Counted from the stretch's first letter, positions 21,422 through 31,008 are shown. The stretch is 64,000 bases of DNA from Candidatus Enterococcus murrayae (GCF_017315985.1 NZ_JAFLVR010000035.1:121278-185277), one strand, 5' to 3'. Translations and numbers: made by a program. The notes: a model not told the origin generated them from the letters alone.

Positions 21422-23098
21422 ATGAAACTTTCGCTAAAAAACAATGAAACTGGTGTCTTTGCCATTGGTGGATTGGGCGAGATCGGAAAAAATATGTATG
21501 GGGTTCAATTCCAAGATGAGATCATCATCATCGATGCAGGAATAAAATTTCCAGAAGATGATCTATTAGGAATTGATTATGTCATTCCCGATTTCAGTTA
21601 TGTAGTCCAAAATATCAACAAGGTAAAAGCACTTGTTATCACACATGGGCACGAAGACCATATCGGCGGTGTGCCTTATCTATTAAAGCAAGCGAATATC
21701 CCGATTTATGCAGGTGCGCTAGCTTTAGCACTGATTAAAAACAAATTGGATGAGCACGGATTATTACGTGATGCTGAATTGCATGAAATCGACGAAGATT
21801 CTGTGATTCGTTTTCGAAAAACATCTGTAAGTTTTTTCCGCACCACACATAGTATCCCTGATCCATTAGGTGTTGTTGTTAAAACACCTTCTGGGAATAT
21901 TGTGGAAACTGGAGATTTCAAATTCGACTTCACGCCAGTAGGTCAGCCGGCAAACTTGCATCGTATGGCCAAACTTGGTGAAGAAGGCGTCCTATGCTTA
22001 CTATCTGATAGTACTAATGCTGAAGTGCCCACCTTTACTAAATCCGAGCAAACGATTGGCCAATCGATCTTGCGCATCGTGGAAAAAGTCGACGGACGGA
22101 TTATTTTCGCCACCTTCGCTTCTAATATTTCTCGTTTGCAACAAGCTGCTTCAGCTGCTGTTGCAACAGGACGAAAAATCGCGGTATTTGGCCGCAGTAT
22201 GGAAAATGCGATCGTCAATGGCCAAAAATTAGGCTATATTACTGTTCCTGATGGCACATTTGTTGATGCTCATGAAATCAATAACTTGCCAGCTAATGAA
22301 TTAATGATTTTATGTACAGGTTCTCAAGGTGAACCGATGGCCGCTCTTTCACGAATTGCTAATGGAACTCACCGACAAATACAGATTCAACCAGATGATA
22401 CTGTGATTTTCTCAAGTTCGCCGATTCCTGGTAATACGACCAGTGTCAACCATTTGATTAATCTGCTATCAGAAGCCGGCGCTGAAGTTATTCATGGTAA
22501 AGTTAACAATATCCATACCTCTGGCCACGGTAGCCAACAAGAACAAAAATTGATGCTGCGCTTAATGAAACCAAAATATTTTGTTCCGATTCATGGCGAA
22601 TTCCGCATGTTGAAAATCCATACAGGATTAGCACAAGATACTGGTGTTCCTGAAGAGAACTGCTTCATCATGGAAAATGGGGACATGCTTGCTTTAACAG
22701 CTGACAGCGCTCGTCGTGCTGGTCACTTTAATGCTAGCGATGTTTACGTTGATGGCAGCGGAATCGGTGATATTGGTAATGTTGTATTACGTGATCGCCG
22801 AATTCTTTCTGAGGAAGGATTAGTCTTAGCTGTCGCTACAGTGGATATTGATAAGAAAGAGATTCTAGCTGGTCCAGATATTTTGTCTCGTGGATTTGTT
22901 TACATGAGAGAGTCCGGTGAGATGATCAATGAAGGACAGCGAATTTTATTCCATGCGCTTCGTGAGGCGTTAAATGAAGCTGGATGTACTGAAGTAAAAC
23001 TAAAAAATGCTATGGTAGCAGCATTACAACCATTCTTATTTGATCAAACAGAACGTCATCCGATGATTCTACCGATGATCATGACACCGGACAATTAA
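21422..23098 (+). CDS. rnjA: Ribonuclease J1
   Basis: A 558-residue metallo-beta-lactamase/beta-CASP nuclease with 5'-3' exonuclease and endonuclease activity, central to mRNA turnover and rRNA maturation. The zinc motif is [10 protein letters not shown] near residue 75. Further conserved parts are [11 protein letters not shown], the beta-CASP region FGRSMENAI and PIHGEFRML. Length is typical of RNase J1. The start follows the rpoY stop after 1 nt, so translation is coupled. A strong terminator follows. Confidence 0.97.
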   Translation: MKLSLKNNETGVFAIGGLGEIGKNMYGVQFQDEIIIIDAGIKFPEDDLLGIDYVIPDFSYVVQNINKVKALVITHGHEDHIGGVPYLLKQANIPIYAGALALALIKNKLDEHGLLRDAELHEIDEDSVIRFRKTSVSFFRTTHSIPDPLGVVVKTPSGNIVETGDFKFDFTPVGQPANLHRMAKLGEEGVLCLLSDSTNAEVPTFTKSEQTIGQSILRIVEKVDGRIIFATFASNISRLQQAASAAVATGRKIAVFGRSMENAIVNGQKLGYITVPDGTFVDAHEINNLPANELMILCTGSQGEPMAALSRIANGTHRQIQIQPDDTVIFSSSPIPGNTTSVNHLINLLSEAGAEVIHGKVNNIHTSGHGSQQEQKLMLRLMKPKYFVPIHGEFRMLKIHTGLAQDTGVPEENCFIMENGDMLALTADSARRAGHFNASDVYVDGSGIGDIGNVVLRDRRILSEEGLVLAVATVDIDKKEILAGPDILSRGFVYMRESGEMINEGQRILFHALREALNEAGCTEVKLKNAMVAALQPFLFDQTERHPMILPMIMTPDN

Positions 23099-23103
23099 CC
23101 AAA

Positions 23104-23137
23104 ACATCTATCTGGAATCCAGATAGATGTTTTTTTA
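23104..23137 (+). terminator. Terminator of rpoY-rnjA
   Basis: ACATCTATCTGG pairs perfectly with CCAGATAGATGT around AAT, followed by TTTTTTT. Confidence 0.93.
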
Positions 23138-23235
23138 TTTCATTGCAAAATTTATGGATTACTCTATCGTTTTTTTCAAATAACAAAATTTATGCAAAAA
23201 AAAATATTATTTTCCTGAAATTACCAAAAAATCGA

Positions 23236-23264
23236 TTGACAAACAACTGGATTATTTGCACAAT
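23236..23264 (+). promoter_or_regulatory. Promoter of the TetR gene
   Basis: TTGACA, 17-nt spacer and CACAAT, about 80 nt ahead of the coding region. Confidence 0.6.
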
Positions 23265-23284
23265 GAAAGTTAGTTAGAAGGAAC

Positions 23285-23306
23285 AAATAACTATCACTAG
23301 TTATTT
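23285..23306. promoter_or_regulatory. Probable TetR operator
   Basis: AAATAACTA and TAGTTATTT form perfect 9-bp arms around TCAC. The site begins about 20 nt after the -10 box, so a bound dimer would block transcription. A position between promoter and tetR start is typical of autoregulation. Confidence 0.5.
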
Positions 23307-23343
23307 TAAAGTTTCTTGAATTTAGAATAAAGGAAGATAAACT

Positions 23344-23847
23344 ATGGTAAGAACACAACGCGTGCAGCGAAGTCATATTATTGATGGTGCCTATCAACTG
23401 ATCATTAATGAAGGCTTCAAAAAATTCCATGCTCGCAGTATCGCAAAACATATTGCTTGCTCGACCCAACCTATCTATCGTGAATTTGCCAATCTGGCTG
23501 AGTTGAAATCAGTTTTGACTAATCGCATCATAGTAAAATACCAAGATTTTTTAGAGGATCAAGAACCAAAATCATTGCAAGCACTATCGACAGCTATCAC
23601 GAATTACGCAACAGATTATCCGGATGAATTCCATCGTTTTTTCTTGCAGGACTCTGATACAATCCAGCTAGTCAAACAAATAACAAGCGATGTTTTCGTA
23701 ACCATCAAACCAGAAAAGAGCCACTCACTCTTTTTTGACTTTTTCTGGCAATACTGTATCGGCAAAGCTGCACTAGCCATCAATAACGACAATCATACTG
23801 ACGGTCTAGAAGAAGATCAATTCTTTCAATTTTCTTTAGAAAATTAG
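23344..23847 (+). CDS. TetR/AcrR family transcriptional regulator
   Basis: A 167-residue regulator. The N-terminal DNA-binding domain (about residues 5 to 52) has the TetR helix-turn-helix layout with ARSIAKHIACSTQPIYREFAN. The C-terminal ligand domain is short and not recognisable. AAAGGAAG precedes the ATG. No obvious target gene is adjacent: the next gene is a convergent cold-shock gene. It may act in trans or only on itself through the palindrome at its promoter. Ligand unknown. Confidence 0.85.
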   Translation: MVRTQRVQRSHIIDGAYQLIINEGFKKFHARSIAKHIACSTQPIYREFANLAELKSVLTNRIIVKYQDFLEDQEPKSLQALSTAITNYATDYPDEFHRFFLQDSDTIQLVKQITSDVFVTIKPEKSHSLFFDFFWQYCIGKAALAINNDNHTDGLEEDQFFQFSLEN

Positions 23848-23902
23848 CTTTTGGATAAGTATTTCAGAATGCCACTCTAATAGAATAAGTATGGAACAAA
23901 AA

Positions 23903-23932
23903 AAAGCCTTAGAGAAATTTCTCTAAGGCTTT
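23903..23932. terminator. Bidirectional terminator between tetR and the cold-shock gene
   Basis: AAAGCCTTAGAG pairs with CTCTAAGGCTTT around AAATTT, with A and T runs on both flanks. It ends both convergent transcripts. Confidence 0.9.
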
Positions 23933-23938
23933 GTCATT

Positions 23939-24139
23939 TTATTGCTTATTAACGTTAGCTGCTTGAGGTCCGCGATCGCTTTCTTCAACATCGAAAGTTA
24001 CTGCTTGTCCTTCTTCTAATGTTTTGAAGCCGTCGCCTTGGATAGCTGAGAAATGTACGAATACATCGCTGCCATCTTCACGAGTGATGAAGCCAAATCC
24101 TTTTTCTGCGTTAAACCATTTTACTGTTCCGTTTTCCAT
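23939..24139 (-). CDS. Cold-shock protein, Csp family
   Basis: A 66-residue single-domain RNA chaperone. Both RNA-binding motifs are intact: KGFGFI and VFVHF. It keeps mRNA unstructured, often during cold or stationary phase. GAGGAGGATTTTATTC precedes the ATG. The 5' leader of roughly 100 nt is long, as expected for cold-induced csp mRNAs, with a small GTGC/GCAC hairpin close to the ribosome binding site. Which paralogue this is (A to G) cannot be told from the window. Confidence 0.95.
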   Translation of the reverse strand: MENGTVKWFNAEKGFGFITREDGSDVFVHFSAIQGDGFKTLEEGQAVTFDVEESDRGPQAANVNKQ

Positions 24140-24247
24140 GAATAAAATCCTCCTCGTGCCTAAGCACTTATTGATTGTAACATTGCCGGCCTACGAAAAG
24201 GGAAACATCTGTATACCAACTCGTATCTCAAACAAAATTACAATAAT

Positions 24248-24277
24248 AGTTTAACACTGGTTTCAGCTTAGGCGCAA
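24248..24277 (-). promoter_or_regulatory. Promoter of the cold-shock gene
   Basis: Minus-strand TTGCGC, 18-nt spacer and TAAACT with TGT before the -10 (extended -10). The distance to the ATG gives a leader of about 100 nt. Confidence 0.55.
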
Positions 24278-24290
24278 GGGTTTTCAATCG

Positions 24291-24980
24291 CTACTTTAAG
24301 TAATTTTCTTCACGTAAACTGAAATATTTGGTTTCTCCAACAATAATATGGTCTAATAACTCGATTCCCATCATCGCTCCGCACTCTTTGACACGTTCGG
24401 TAAAGTCCAAATCATTTTGCGAAGGAGTAGGATTTCCAGAGGGATGATTGTGCCCTAAAGCCACGCGCGCCGCGCTGATTCGTACGGCTTCTCGGAAAAT
24501 TTCTCTTGGATGAGCAATGCTTTGATTCAAAGATCCAATAAAAATCGTCTTTTGCAAAATGATTTCATTTTTAGTATTTAAAAAAAATGCAACTAAATGT
24601 TCCTGCTGACAGTCCTTCAATTCAGAAATCAAAAGCTGACCTAATGAAAAGCTAGATTGAACTCTTCCTAATTTGGGCTGTAACGCTCGGTTGATCCGGT
24701 AGCCAAACTCCATCATCGCTTTAAGCTCAATCGCACGTGTCTCTCCAATTCCTTTAAATTGTTGAAGTTCCTGCAGTGTAGCGTGTTTTAAATCATAGAG
24801 CGCTGGATATTCGCGTAAGATATTTCCGGCTAACGACATCACATTCTGTTGGCGTGAGCCGCTCCGCAAAATAATCGCCAGTAATTCTTGATCAGATAAA
24901 TGCTTCTCACCTTCTCGCAATAAGCGTTCTCGCGGCCAAGAACTTTCTGGCAGCTCCTGTAACAATAAACTCTTTTCCAT
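24291..24980 (-). CDS. radC: RadC family JAB-domain protein
   Basis: A 229-residue protein. The N-terminal helix-hairpin-helix has LQQFKGIGETRAIEL, and the C-terminal MPN/JAMM domain has the metal motif HNHPSGNPTPSQND. Named for DNA repair, but the actual role of RadC proteins remains unsettled. AAAGGAG precedes the ATG but lies inside a hairpin, see the adjacent regulatory entry. It is the last gene downstream of folC and the HAD gene. Confidence 0.93.
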   Translation of the reverse strand: MEKSLLLQELPESSWPRERLLREGEKHLSDQELLAIILRSGSRQQNVMSLAGNILREYPALYDLKHATLQELQQFKGIGETRAIELKAMMEFGYRINRALQPKLGRVQSSFSLGQLLISELKDCQQEHLVAFFLNTKNEIILQKTIFIGSLNQSIAHPREIFREAVRISAARVALGHNHPSGNPTPSQNDLDFTERVKECGAMMGIELLDHIIVGETKYFSLREENYLK

Positions 24981-24985
24981 AAAAA

Positions 24986-25024
24986 ACTCCTTTACCTACT
25001 TTTCAATAAAGTACGCAAAGGAGT
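24986..25024 (-). promoter_or_regulatory. Hairpin that sequesters the radC ribosome binding site
   Basis: On the minus strand ACTCCTTT pairs with AAAGGAGT, and inner TACTTT with AAAGTA, separated by a symmetric 3x3 internal loop. The downstream arm contains the AAAGGAG used by radC and is followed by TTTTTT. The element could act as an attenuating terminator, a translation switch, or both. Confidence 0.55.
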
Positions 25025-25029
25025 GTCTA

Positions 25030-25689
25030 TTAATCCTCTAAAAAGTCAATCACCTCATGCAGAGAGGTGAAAACTGCTTCTGTCTTTTCTTTCAACTCAT
25101 CAGTTGGTGGTAAAATATCCGGTACCATCACAACCGGAACCCCGGCACTGTCCGCAGCTAAAATTCCATTTTTTGAATCCTCTAGCACTAAGGCGTCAGC
25201 TCCGTCAACTCCTAATCGCTTAGCCGCAATCTCAAAAATTTCTGGATCAGGCTTAGCGAATTTCACATCCTCTGCCGATATGATATCAGAAAATTTATTC
25301 CTGATTCCTGCATTCTCCAGTAGAATTTCAATGACCGGACGGACATTGCTAGAAGCTACTACGCGTGGGATATCTTTTTCTTCCAAATAGGCTAGCAACT
25401 CATGAACTCCAGGTTTCAAATCAACATTGCCTGTTTTAAAACGGTCATGGGCCATTCCCCAGCTTTCGTCGATAAATTTTTGTACGGTCTCTTCACCATG
25501 ATCGGCATACATCTTATGCAATTCTGCCCATACTTCTTCATCCGAAATTCCGATGAAGCGCGCATACGTCTCTGTTGTGAAAGGAATATCGTATTTATCC
25601 GCCACCACTAAATTTGCGTCGCAATAAATTGACTCTGTATCAAACAATAATCCATCCATGTCGAAAATAATTCCCTTAATCTTTTTCAT
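25030..25689 (-). CDS. HAD superfamily phosphatase, beta-phosphoglucomutase-like
   Basis: A 219-residue HAD subfamily IA hydrolase. Motif I is FDMDGLLFDTES (nucleophile and acid aspartates), motif II is VVASSN, and motifs III/IV are KPDPEIFEIAA and LEDSKNG. The helical cap follows motif I. Substrates of these proteins are usually small sugar or nucleotide phosphates and cannot be named here. Its start overlaps the folC end by 14 nt, so it is translated with folC. Confidence 0.88.
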   Translation of the reverse strand: MKKIKGIIFDMDGLLFDTESIYCDANLVVADKYDIPFTTETYARFIGISDEEVWAELHKMYADHGEETVQKFIDESWGMAHDRFKTGNVDLKPGVHELLAYLEEKDIPRVVASSNVRPVIEILLENAGIRNKFSDIISAEDVKFAKPDPEIFEIAAKRLGVDGADALVLEDSKNGILAADSAGVPVVMVPDILPPTDELKEKTEAVFTSLHEVIDFLED

Positions 25690-26989
25690 TCGTACCTCCC
25701 AAGTTTAATAATAATTGACGTACTTCAGAAACGAAGTACAACGATCCCGTAATTAATAGTAAATCATCTGCCCCCATGTCCTCTAACAATTCGCCTAACC
25801 CAAACTGCCACAGTGAAACCACCTCAAAGCGACTGTCTGATTTATCAAATCGGCTGAGATCCAATGCTTTAGGATACTCAAATGTCGTTAAATAGATACG
25901 TACATTGGGAATACTGGAAAGCTTTGTCAACATTTGGTCAATGTCCTTTGTCTCCAATGCTGAAAAAAGTATTTTTATATTGTAATCACGAAACTCACGT
26001 TTTACATTTTCCACTAGACGTTCGATCGCATGACCGTTATGAGCACCATCCATTATAATTAAAGGTTCATCACTGATTTTTTCCATTCGTGCGGGCCATT
26101 GCGCCTTCGCTAACCCCTTTTGAATGGTTTTTTCTTCAAAAGGCAGCCCATGTTGTTCACAGTATAAATGAAAGAGCTCAATTGCAACCCCAGCATTTTC
26201 TACTTGGTGACGGCCCAATAATGGAACTTTTAGTGAAGAGAGTTTTCCTGCGTAATCTGTAAAATTGAACAACTCGCCCCACATTGCATCCGGTCGTAAA
26301 TAATCAACCTGATATTCTTCACCGTAACGATAGATTTTTGCAGTTTCAGTTACCGCTTTTTCGACGATCTCAATCAATGGCCCTTTAGTGATTTTACCTG
26401 TTACTACTGGTATATTTTTCTTGATTATCCCCGCTTTTTGCTGCGCGATCTCATTTAGAGTGTCACCCAAGACTTCCATATGATCATATCCTATGGTAGT
26501 GATTGCTGTTAAGATCGGTTCAACTACATTTGTTGAGTCGAGTAAACCACCTAAGCCAACCTCAACAATAGCAATATCAACCTTCTCAGCCGCAAAATAA
26601 TCAAGCATGACCGCCGTCAAAATCTCAAATTCGGTAATACCGTCGACTGCTGAATCTTGGTCCAACTCAGTAACGATTGGTTGATACTTTTCTACATAAT
26701 GGATCAATGCTGCATCTGAGATTGGCTTTGTATCAATGGCAATCCGTTCATTAAAATCTTCAATATATGGTGAAGTGAAGCTGCCTACGGTTATACCCGC
26801 TTCTATCAAAATGCTGCGCAAATAGGCAACGGTTGATCCTTTGCCATTTGTCCCAGCGATATGGATCACCGGTACTTTTTTTTCAGGATTATCCACTTTA
26901 TTCAATAAGGCCTGGATACGATCTAAACCCGGACGTGACCCAAATTTTTTCCGACTGTGAATCCAAGCGATTGCTTCTGTTATTGTCAA
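25676..26989 (-). CDS. folC: Folylpolyglutamate synthase / dihydrofolate synthase
   Basis: A Mur-ligase-fold ATPase that adds glutamate to dihydropteroate or folates. The P-loop is GTNGKGS, followed by the folate loop FTSPYIEDFNERIAI; the C-terminal domain carries IIMDGAHNGHAIERL. I place the start at a TTG giving MTITEAIAWIHSRKKFG (437 residues), because GAGGCGA lies 8 nt ahead and family members start here; an ATG five codons upstream is the alternative. It follows valS but has its own -10-like element. Confidence 0.93.
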   Translation of the reverse strand: MTITEAIAWIHSRKKFGSRPGLDRIQALLNKVDNPEKKVPVIHIAGTNGKGSTVAYLRSILIEAGITVGSFTSPYIEDFNERIAIDTKPISDAALIHYVEKYQPIVTELDQDSAVDGITEFEILTAVMLDYFAAEKVDIAIVEVGLGGLLDSTNVVEPILTAITTIGYDHMEVLGDTLNEIAQQKAGIIKKNIPVVTGKITKGPLIEIVEKAVTETAKIYRYGEEYQVDYLRPDAMWGELFNFTDYAGKLSSLKVPLLGRHQVENAGVAIELFHLYCEQHGLPFEEKTIQKGLAKAQWPARMEKISDEPLIIMDGAHNGHAIERLVENVKREFRDYNIKILFSALETKDIDQMLTKLSSIPNVRIYLTTFEYPKALDLSRFDKSDSRFEVVSLWQFGLGELLEDMGADDLLLITGSLYFVSEVRQLLLNLGGTNEKD

Positions 26990-27027
26990 AATTATTCGCC
27001 TCATTTACATCAATTTTGCCTGCCTCT

Positions 27028-27036
27028 AGTATAGCA
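27028..27036 (-). promoter_or_regulatory. Extended -10 promoter for folC-HAD-radC
   Basis: Minus-strand TGCTATACT is a strong extended -10. No good -35 is present at the usual distance. The valS terminator upstream implies that folC needs its own promoter. Confidence 0.5.
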
Positions 27037-27125
27037 AAAATTGTCAAAGAAAGATTGCTGTGTGCTGACGAAATCCTTCAAAAGGAATAAATAGTTCAGA
27101 TTTCATTCTTATTGATCAGAAAAAA

Positions 27126-27156
27126 ACAGGTACAGCTTTGGTAATGCTGCACCCGT
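27126..27156 (-). terminator. Terminator of valS
   Basis: ACGGGTGCAGC pairs over all 11 positions (two G-U) with GCTGTACCTGT, followed by a T run on the minus strand. Confidence 0.85.
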
Positions 27157-27167
27157 TAATTATCTTT

Positions 27168-29807
27168 TTAAGAAATTGTCCGCAAGCTTTCAATACGTTC
27201 TTGAACCGCTGCTTGTTTTTCTAAATAATCTTTTTCTTTCGCACGTTCTTCAGCTACTACATTCTCAGGCGCATTTGCCACAAAACGCTCATTAGCTAAT
27301 TTACCTTGAACACGTTTCACTTCGCCATTCCATTTCGCTAATTCTTTTTCTAATCGTTTGATTTCTTCTTCGATATTAATTAATCCCGCCAAAGGAAGAT
27401 AAATTTCCGCACCAGTCAATACAGCTGACATCGCTAAATCCGGCGCAGTAATATCACTTGAAATCACTAATTCTTCTGGATTGCAGAAGCGTTCGATATA
27501 GCTGGTGTTTTCGATTAGGAATTTATCAATTTTGACATCGTTGGTTTTGATTAGCAACGTGATTGGTTTAGAAAGCGGCGTATTCACTTCAGAACGAATA
27601 TTACGAACCGAACGAATCAACTCTTTCAAGACTTCCATTCCCTTTGCAGCTGTTTCATCGTTATTTTCTGGATGAACTACTGGATAATCAGCCACAACTA
27701 AAGACTCGCCTGTATGTGGAATCTTTGCCCAAATTTCTTCTGTTACGAATGGCATAATTGGATGCAATAGACGTAGCGTTTGATCTAATACGTAAACCAA
27801 GATGCTCTTCGTCGTTTGTTTAGCAGCATCATCTTCACCGTAAAGAATTTCTTTACTCATTTCGATGTACCAGTCACAGAAGTCATCCCACATGAAGTTG
27901 TACAATTGACGCCCAGCTTCACCAAATTCAAATTGATCAAATAGATTCGTCACTTTTTCGATCGTTTCATTCAAACGAGTTAAAATCCAACGATCCGCCA
28001 CGGTTTTCTCACCAGAAAAGTCAATGTCTTCGGCAGTAAAACCTTCAACGTTCATGATTACGAAACGAGAAGCGTTCCAGATTTTATTGATAAAGTTCCA
28101 AGCGGCATCCATCTTTTCATAGCTGAAGCGCACGTCTTGGCCTGGTGCAGATCCCGTAGATAAGAACCAACGCAAGGCGTCAGCACCGTATTTTTCAATG
28201 ACATCCATCGGATCGATTCCGTTACCTAGGGATTTACTCATTTTGCGGCCCTGTTCGTCACGGATTAAGCCGTGGATCAATACATTCTTGAATGGACGTT
28301 CATCGGTAAATTCCAAACTTTGGAAAATCATCCGGCTTACCCAGAAGAAAATAATGTCGTATCCTGTCACTAATGTGCTCGTTGGGAAGTAGCGCTTGTA
28401 ATCTTCACTGCCTTCATCCGGCCAGCCCATCGTAGAAAACGGCCATAAAGCTGAGCTGAACCAAGTATCCAATACATCCGGATCTTGTTCCCAATTTTCG
28501 CTGTCCGCTGGAGCCTCCATGCCAACGTACATTTCACCAGTTTCTTTGTGATACCAAGCAGGGATACGATGCCCCCACCATAATTGACGAGAAATTACCC
28601 AGTCATGAACATTTTCCATCCAAGTCATAAAGGTATTGTTGAAACGCGGCGGGAAGAATTCAACAGCATTATCGGTGTCTTGATTTTTCACCGCTTGATC
28701 CGCTAACGGACTCATTTTAACGAACCATTGAGTGGATAAACGAGGTTCTACTACAACACCGGTTCTTTCTGAATGCCCAACACTGTGAACCATTTTTTCA
28801 ACTTTGATTAAACGTCCGATTTCTTTTAGATCGTCAACAATTGCTTTACGAGCTTCGAAACGATCCATTCCAGCATATTTTCCAGCTAAGTCATTCATAC
28901 TGCCGTCATCGTTCATGACATTTACTCGTGGCAGATCATGGCGATTACCAACCTCAAAGTCATTTGGGTCATGGGCTGGAGTGATCTTAACCGCACCCGT
29001 TCCAAACTCACGCTCAACATAGCTGTCGGCAATAATTGGAATTTCTTTGTCTAATAATGGAAGAATCGCTTTTTTACCAATCAAATCTTTATAACGATCA
29101 TCTTCTGGATGAACCGCGATCGCTGTATCCCCTAGCATTGTTTCTGGACGAGTCGTCGCAATCTCTAATACGCCGCTGCCGTCAGCCAATGGATAAGAAA
29201 CATGGTAGAATGCCCCTTCAACATCTTTGTGGATTACTTCGATATCAGACAAGGCTGTTTTAGCCTGCGGGTCCCAGTTAATGATATACTCGCCACGATA
29301 GATTAAGTCCTTTTCATATAAAGAAACAAATACTTTGCGAACTGCATCGGACAACCCTTCATCAAGGGTAAAACGCTCACGGCCATAATCAAGAGATAAG
29401 CCTAACTTTGCCCATTGTTCACGAATATGACCGGCATATTCGTCCTTCCATTCCCAAACCTGATCGACAAATTTATCACGACCAAGATCATATCGAGAAA
29501 TTCCCTGTTCTCTTAATTTTTCTTCAACCTTTGCTTGAGTAGCAATACCAGCATGGTCCATTCCAGGCAGCCATAACGTATCAAAGCCCTGCATCCGTTT
29601 TTGACGGATGATCATATCTTGTAGCGTTGTATCCCAAGCGTGACCTAAATGAAGTTTTCCCGTAACATTTGGTGGCGGGATCACGATTGAATAAGGTTTG
29701 GCTTGTTTATTTTCTGATGGCTTGAATAAATCTTGATCTAACCATTTTTGATAACGACCCGCTTCAACTTCTTGCGGATTGAATTTTGTTGCTAAATTTT
29801 CAGTCAT
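27168..29807 (-). CDS. valS: Valyl-tRNA synthetase
   Basis: An 879-residue class I aminoacyl-tRNA synthetase that charges tRNA-Val. The ATP-binding motifs are LHLGHAW and [11 protein letters not shown]. The editing domain lies between them, and the C-terminal coiled coil that binds tRNA is present ([17 protein letters not shown]). The frame remains open far upstream through the leader by chance; the start [14 protein letters not shown] is chosen because AGGAGGAAAAACT precedes it and it matches the family. Expression is controlled by a T-box leader. Confidence 0.97.
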   Translation of the reverse strand: MTENLATKFNPQEVEAGRYQKWLDQDLFKPSENKQAKPYSIVIPPPNVTGKLHLGHAWDTTLQDMIIRQKRMQGFDTLWLPGMDHAGIATQAKVEEKLREQGISRYDLGRDKFVDQVWEWKDEYAGHIREQWAKLGLSLDYGRERFTLDEGLSDAVRKVFVSLYEKDLIYRGEYIINWDPQAKTALSDIEVIHKDVEGAFYHVSYPLADGSGVLEIATTRPETMLGDTAIAVHPEDDRYKDLIGKKAILPLLDKEIPIIADSYVEREFGTGAVKITPAHDPNDFEVGNRHDLPRVNVMNDDGSMNDLAGKYAGMDRFEARKAIVDDLKEIGRLIKVEKMVHSVGHSERTGVVVEPRLSTQWFVKMSPLADQAVKNQDTDNAVEFFPPRFNNTFMTWMENVHDWVISRQLWWGHRIPAWYHKETGEMYVGMEAPADSENWEQDPDVLDTWFSSALWPFSTMGWPDEGSEDYKRYFPTSTLVTGYDIIFFWVSRMIFQSLEFTDERPFKNVLIHGLIRDEQGRKMSKSLGNGIDPMDVIEKYGADALRWFLSTGSAPGQDVRFSYEKMDAAWNFINKIWNASRFVIMNVEGFTAEDIDFSGEKTVADRWILTRLNETIEKVTNLFDQFEFGEAGRQLYNFMWDDFCDWYIEMSKEILYGEDDAAKQTTKSILVYVLDQTLRLLHPIMPFVTEEIWAKIPHTGESLVVADYPVVHPENNDETAAKGMEVLKELIRSVRNIRSEVNTPLSKPITLLIKTNDVKIDKFLIENTSYIERFCNPEELVISSDITAPDLAMSAVLTGAEIYLPLAGLINIEEEIKRLEKELAKWNGEVKRVQGKLANERFVANAPENVVAEERAKEKDYLEKQAAVQERIESLRTIS

Positions 29808-29824
29808 AGTTTTTCCTCCTAAAG

Positions 29825-29976
29825 AATCATTGTTTTGTGAATAATTTGTGTTAGTTCGTCTAAGCTTAAGGACAAACTTCCATCGCTCCCTCATTCTGCT
29901 ATTCAGCTTAAGCAATGATTTCTGTAAAATCTTTTTCAGCTTTTCTAGAGCATAACCTGGATAAAGCAGAACTAAC
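29825..29976 (-). promoter_or_regulatory. Leader segment between T-box terminator and valS with pseudoknot-like pairings
   Basis: In transcript order this spacer contains GTTAGTTC, AATCATTG, CTTAAG, CTTAAG, GAACTAAC, CAATGATT. The first pairs with the fifth, the second with the sixth and the two CTTAAG copies with each other, an interleaved topology that would fold as a pseudoknot. The last segment ends 5 nt before the valS AGGAGG. T-box leaders usually go almost directly to the gene, so this 170-nt addition is unexplained. Confidence 0.4.
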
Positions 29977-30216
29977 AAAAAAGTCCTAGAACACAAATGT
30001 GTTCTAGGACGTAAAATACGCGGTACCACCTAAATTGCAGAAAACTATCTGCCGCTCAAACATGCTGTAACGGTCATGTGCCGTGCGCTCTTACTTGATT
30101 CAGATCGCAAAACTCCCAAGCTACCTTCCATAAGTCAAAGTGAAGATGTTTCAGCCATGCATCTTCTCTCTAGAACCTTGATTTCTTATGTACTCCTCTT
30201 GTTCATCGTCTGAATC
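29977..30216 (-). promoter_or_regulatory. T-box riboswitch of valS (Val, specifier GUA)
   Basis: The antiterminator motif GGTGGTACCGCG lies at 30019-30030, and the terminator GTCCTAGAACAC/GTGTTCTAGGAC with a T run at 29976-30010. Stem I can be built with CAAG/CTTG below and CATAAG/CTTATG above an internal loop. The specifier loop then reads AAGGTAG, placing the codon GTA (valine) at 30122-30124, followed by a purine as required. Uncharged tRNA-Val would stabilise the antiterminator and turn valS on. Confidence 0.93.
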
Positions 30217-30245
30217 ATTCTACAATGAACTCAGAAACTTGTAAA
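30217..30245 (-). promoter_or_regulatory. Promoter of the valS T-box transcript
   Basis: Minus-strand TTTACA, 17-nt spacer and TAGAAT, located directly after the rex stop codon and just ahead of T-box stem I. Confidence 0.75.
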
Positions 30246-30248
30246 GTC

Positions 30249-30884
30249 CTACTGTCCATCAAAATAAATCAATGTCTGCAATTCTGAAGTTAAATCAATA
30301 TAATGCACATGGACATTCTCAGGTACTTTCAGCGGGTCTGGAGCAAAATTTAGGATAGCTGTAATACCATTAACAACCACTTGGTCAATCGCTCTTTGTG
30401 CGTTTTGACTTGGCACTGTTGAAATCGCAACGGTGATTTTTTCCTCCGCCAAAACATCATTCATTTCATCAATCGAATAAACATGGTATCCACAGATCTC
30501 ATTACCGACCTTTTCGGGATCATTGTCAAAAGCACAAACGATATTCAAATTTTCATTCCGCCGAAAATTATTATTCAAAAGCGCTTGGCCTAGATTCCCA
30601 CAGCCAATCAATGCAATTCGTTTTTCCTCTTTTGTTTCTAGCATATCGCTAAAAACTTTGATCAAGTCACTGACATCATAGCCATAACCACTTCTGCCTA
30701 ACTCGCCAAAATGAGAAAAATCACGACGAATCGTCGCAGAACCGACTTGGGTCATTTTACTTAGCTCAGAGGATTTGATACGTGTAATCCCATTCTTTTC
30801 TAAGCCTTTTAAACAACGCAAATACAAAGATAATCTTTTAGTTGTTGCTTTCGATAGTTGTGGTTTTTGAATTATCCGCTCCAT
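30249..30884 (-). CDS. rex: Redox-sensing transcriptional repressor Rex
   Basis: A 211-residue repressor that senses the NADH/NAD+ ratio and controls fermentation and anaerobic genes. The N-terminal winged helix (about 15 to 75) has GSATIRRDFSHFGELGRSGYG, and the Rossmann domain has the NAD motif ALIGCGNLGQALL. The C-terminal helix for domain swapping is present. AAGGAGAGCGACC precedes the ATG. A Rex-box lies at its own promoter, suggesting autoregulation. Confidence 0.96.
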   Translation of the reverse strand: MERIIQKPQLSKATTKRLSLYLRCLKGLEKNGITRIKSSELSKMTQVGSATIRRDFSHFGELGRSGYGYDVSDLIKVFSDMLETKEEKRIALIGCGNLGQALLNNNFRRNENLNIVCAFDNDPEKVGNEICGYHVYSIDEMNDVLAEEKITVAISTVPSQNAQRAIDQVVVNGITAILNFAPDPLKVPENVHVHYIDLTSELQTLIYFDGQ

Positions 30885-30956
30885 GGTCGCTCTCCTTGTT
30901 TATCTTAATGAATTATTTTAAGTATATGTAATCCTAAATTTTAGAACCACGATTGT

Positions 30957-30974
30957 TTGTTAAACACTTCACAT
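30957..30974. promoter_or_regulatory. Rex operator at the rex promoter
   Basis: ATGTGAAGTGTTTAACAA on the minus strand matches the ROP consensus TTGTGAAnnnnTTCACAA at 12 of 14 specified positions. It lies 5 nt after the -10 hexamer, covering the transcription start. Confidence 0.6.
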
Positions 30975-30979
30975 AAATG

Positions 30980-31008
30980 ATTTTAACATGTAGAAAAAAC
31001 AATAACAA
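30980..31008 (-). promoter_or_regulatory. rex promoter
   Basis: Minus-strand TTGTTA, 17-nt spacer and TAAAAT with TGT ahead (extended -10). Confidence 0.65.

Noticed and set aside
29808..30029. The valS frame stays open 74 codons upstream through the leader.
   Set aside because: It runs through the T-box terminator and antiterminator; the strong AGGAGG and family N-terminus fix the start downstream.
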